From assembly GCA_017849315.1 (NCBI GenBank), contig JAFIHQ010000073.1, positions 1 through 5,317 on the forward strand: a DNA stretch of 5,317 nt. The letters are read 5' to 3'. The notes beneath the pieces are model-generated. The model did not search any database. It saw nothing but the letters and a program-made list of their open reading frames with translations, and had not been told where the DNA came from. Origin of the DNA: Treponema sp. Lineage in GTDB: Bacteria; Spirochaetota; Spirochaetia; Treponematales; Rectinemataceae. A program made the position numbers and the translations under genes. Positions within the stretch are counted from its first letter, which is position 1; every line of letters starts with the position of its first letter. Below are positions 4,213 through 5,317 of the stretch, piece after piece.

Positions 4213-5317
4213 GACCGATGTAATTTACGCCCCTGGTCGTCTCTGTAAGGGTTGCGGACGTTTTTCATGTAGGCACGGTAGGCAGCGCAAGCTGCGTAGT
4301 AGCTTTCAGGGCCTGTGAACGTAGAAAACTCATCGCAACGATACAGTTCCAGAAGCTCGACAAATCGCCTGTCGAGCACAATGTCGCTCACGGTGGAGAT
4401 TGGGATCTTGGGCAAAGCCGCAGGGAGCATGTGCCAACGGATCATGAAATACACATCTTCTATTGTTTCCGGGCTAAAGTTGAGCGAGCTCAAGAAGGAA
4501 CGGGCAAGTGAAGCTCCAATTTCGGCGTGATGATCAAACCGATGCCCCTCCCGCGCAGTCGAACGCGGCTTACCTGTATCGTGAAGCAGGATTGCCAGAG
4601 AAAGCGTCAGGTCATGAGTTTTGCGTTGATCCAAGGCGGCCATGGTATGGGACCAGCCTCCTCCCTCTGGATGGCACTCTTTGGCATGGTCGACAGAAAG
4701 AAGGGCGTACAGGGCAGGCCACTGCAGTTCGACAAATCCGCTCGCCAAGAGACCGTTGAGTGCCTGCGAAGAATAAGGCCCCTGCAAAATAATCGAGAGA
4801 AGGTCGCGTTGCCACAACGCGGACGGCCTTTCTGGCAGATTCAAACCCCTAAAAACCGCTTCCGGAACGTTAGGAAAGCGCGAGGCGTAGATCGCCGTTT
4901 CGAACAGGGCATTTACCGAACTCTTGGATGGTGGATAGACAAAGTCTCTGGAACGGAGTGAGGGATAAACACCGCAAGGATCGTGGTAATAGTCTCTATT
5001 TGGAACTTTCCTAAAGTCGGTCAAAGGCGAAGCACCCAAGTTTTTTTGCTGTAAGGAATCGACACACAGAAACCGCACTTCGCACCCTGCCGCTTCTTTG
5101 GACAGTGAGGCGTCCGCATAAGGAAGCGACGGATACATAAGCGCTTCGAACTGTTTTGCAAGATCGATAATAGTTCCTTCTGCAATAATAAATTGTGTTG
5201 GTTGAGTCGGGGTTAATCCTGTGTATGCATCAATCGCACTCAAGCCATATTCCATACAAGGGATGTTGGATTTGAGCAGCGCGTCACAAACGTCGATCAT
5301 TGCAAGAAAGATACTCG
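4191..5317 (-). CDS. CCA-adding enzyme/poly(A) polymerase-related HD-domain protein with degenerate nucleotidyltransferase head; 5' end probably outside window
   Basis: At least 369 residues counted from the ATG at 5300. The frame stays open to the right edge and that ATG lacks a Shine-Dalgarno site, so the true start is probably further right. Residues 1-60 align in order with the head of class II CCA/poly(A) nucleotidyltransferases: an initial helix, a GG-x-x-RD-like stretch (Y18, G19, D24, G28), then PTQFIIA (34-40) where active enzymes read P-x-D-x-D-I-A. The catalytic DxD is thus Q36-F37-I38. The ED-x-LR-x-LR-A-x-RF helix is reduced to a remnant ending ASRF (139-142). The C-terminal half keeps a complete HD domain of this family: HPEGGGWSHT (210-219, H218), LLHDTGKP (H240-D241), RFDHHAEIGA (H258), RWHM (H290) and D323. 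It probably cannot add nucleotides but may be a metal-dependent phosphohydrolase or an RNA-binding protein. It converges on, and overlaps, the HD-GYP gene; the two HD domains belong to different families. Confidence 0.78.
   Translation of the reverse strand, partial: SIFLAMIDVCDALLKSNIPCMEYGLSAIDAYTGLTPTQPTQFIIAEGTIIDLAKQFEALMYPSLPYADASLSKEAAGCEVRFLCVDSLQQKNLGASPLTDFRKVPNRDYYHDPCGVYPSLRSRDFVYPPSKSSVNALFETAIYASRFPNVPEAVFRGLNLPERPSALWQRDLLSIILQGPYSSQALNGLLASGFVELQWPALYALLSVDHAKECHPEGGGWSHTMAALDQRKTHDLTLSLAILLHDTGKPRSTAREGHRFDHHAEIGASLARSFLSSLNFSPETIEDVYFMIRWHMLPAALPKIPISTVSDIVLDRRFVELLELYRCDEFSTFTGPESYYAACAAYRAYMKNVRNPYRDDQGRKLHRSQAGIGI

Noticed and set aside
4211..4243. Possible terminator hairpin after the HD-GYP stop (GAGAC and GTCTC arms)
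   Set aside because: The stem is only five base pairs with a long loop and no T-tract, and it lies within the coding sequence of the convergent gene.
4508..4961. Plus-strand frames opposite the CCA-like HD gene
   Set aside because: The minus strand contains the ordered HD motifs of the CCA/poly(A) polymerase family, so the arginine- and proline-rich plus-strand peptides are shadows.
1..5317. Anti-phage defence, toxin-antitoxin or mobile element reading of the window
   Set aside because: The XRE protein is not next to a toxin-like gene, and there are no transposase, integrase or nuclease genes, terminal repeats or spacer arrays; the genes look like chromosomal housekeeping and signalling genes.

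Overview
The window looks like ordinary chromosomal sequence from a Gram-negative-type bacterium of roughly 50% G+C. The gene mix is a secreted M16-like protein, a prolidase-type M24 peptidase, a DUF2007 protein, a membrane HD-GYP protein and a CCA/poly(A)-polymerase-like HD protein. This mix, together with use of a TTG start, would fit a spirochaete of the Treponema/Spirochaetales type. That placement is a low-confidence impression, not a proof. No rRNA, tRNA, CRISPR array, insertion sequence or phage gene was seen.

Layout: (1) Positions 1-532, minus strand: the N-terminal part of an exported M16 (insulinase-like) protein running off the left edge, with a near-consensus promoter at 581-609. 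(2) Positions 638-1015, minus strand: a 125-residue XRE/Cro-type DNA-binding protein directly upstream of the M16 gene. (3) Positions 1016-1234: a divergent intergenic region with a 15-bp inverted repeat abutting the regulator's start codon, a second 6-3-6 inverted repeat, a 12-bp tandem duplication and a small hairpin. (4) Positions 1235-4212, plus strand: a probable three-gene operon of an Xaa-Pro peptidase, a DUF2007 protein (ATGA overlap with the peptidase) and a two-TM HD-GYP protein. (5) Positions 4191-5317, minus strand: an HD-domain protein related to CCA-adding enzymes and poly(A) polymerases, running off the right edge and overlapping the HD-GYP gene tail-to-tail by 22 bp.

Working picture: the XRE protein probably controls its own promoter and perhaps those of its neighbours. 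The plus-strand operon pairs a cytoplasmic proline-specific peptidase with a small putative signalling protein and a membrane enzyme expected to degrade cyclic di-GMP in response to an extracytoplasmic cue. The two most notable points are both signs of lost catalysis. The M16 protein has lost the zinc ligands of its HxxEH motif. The CCA-like protein has lost the DxD metal site of its nucleotidyltransferase head but keeps a complete HD site. I found no convincing new multi-gene system; the strongest leads are these two repurposed enzyme folds and the operator-like repeat at the regulator's start.
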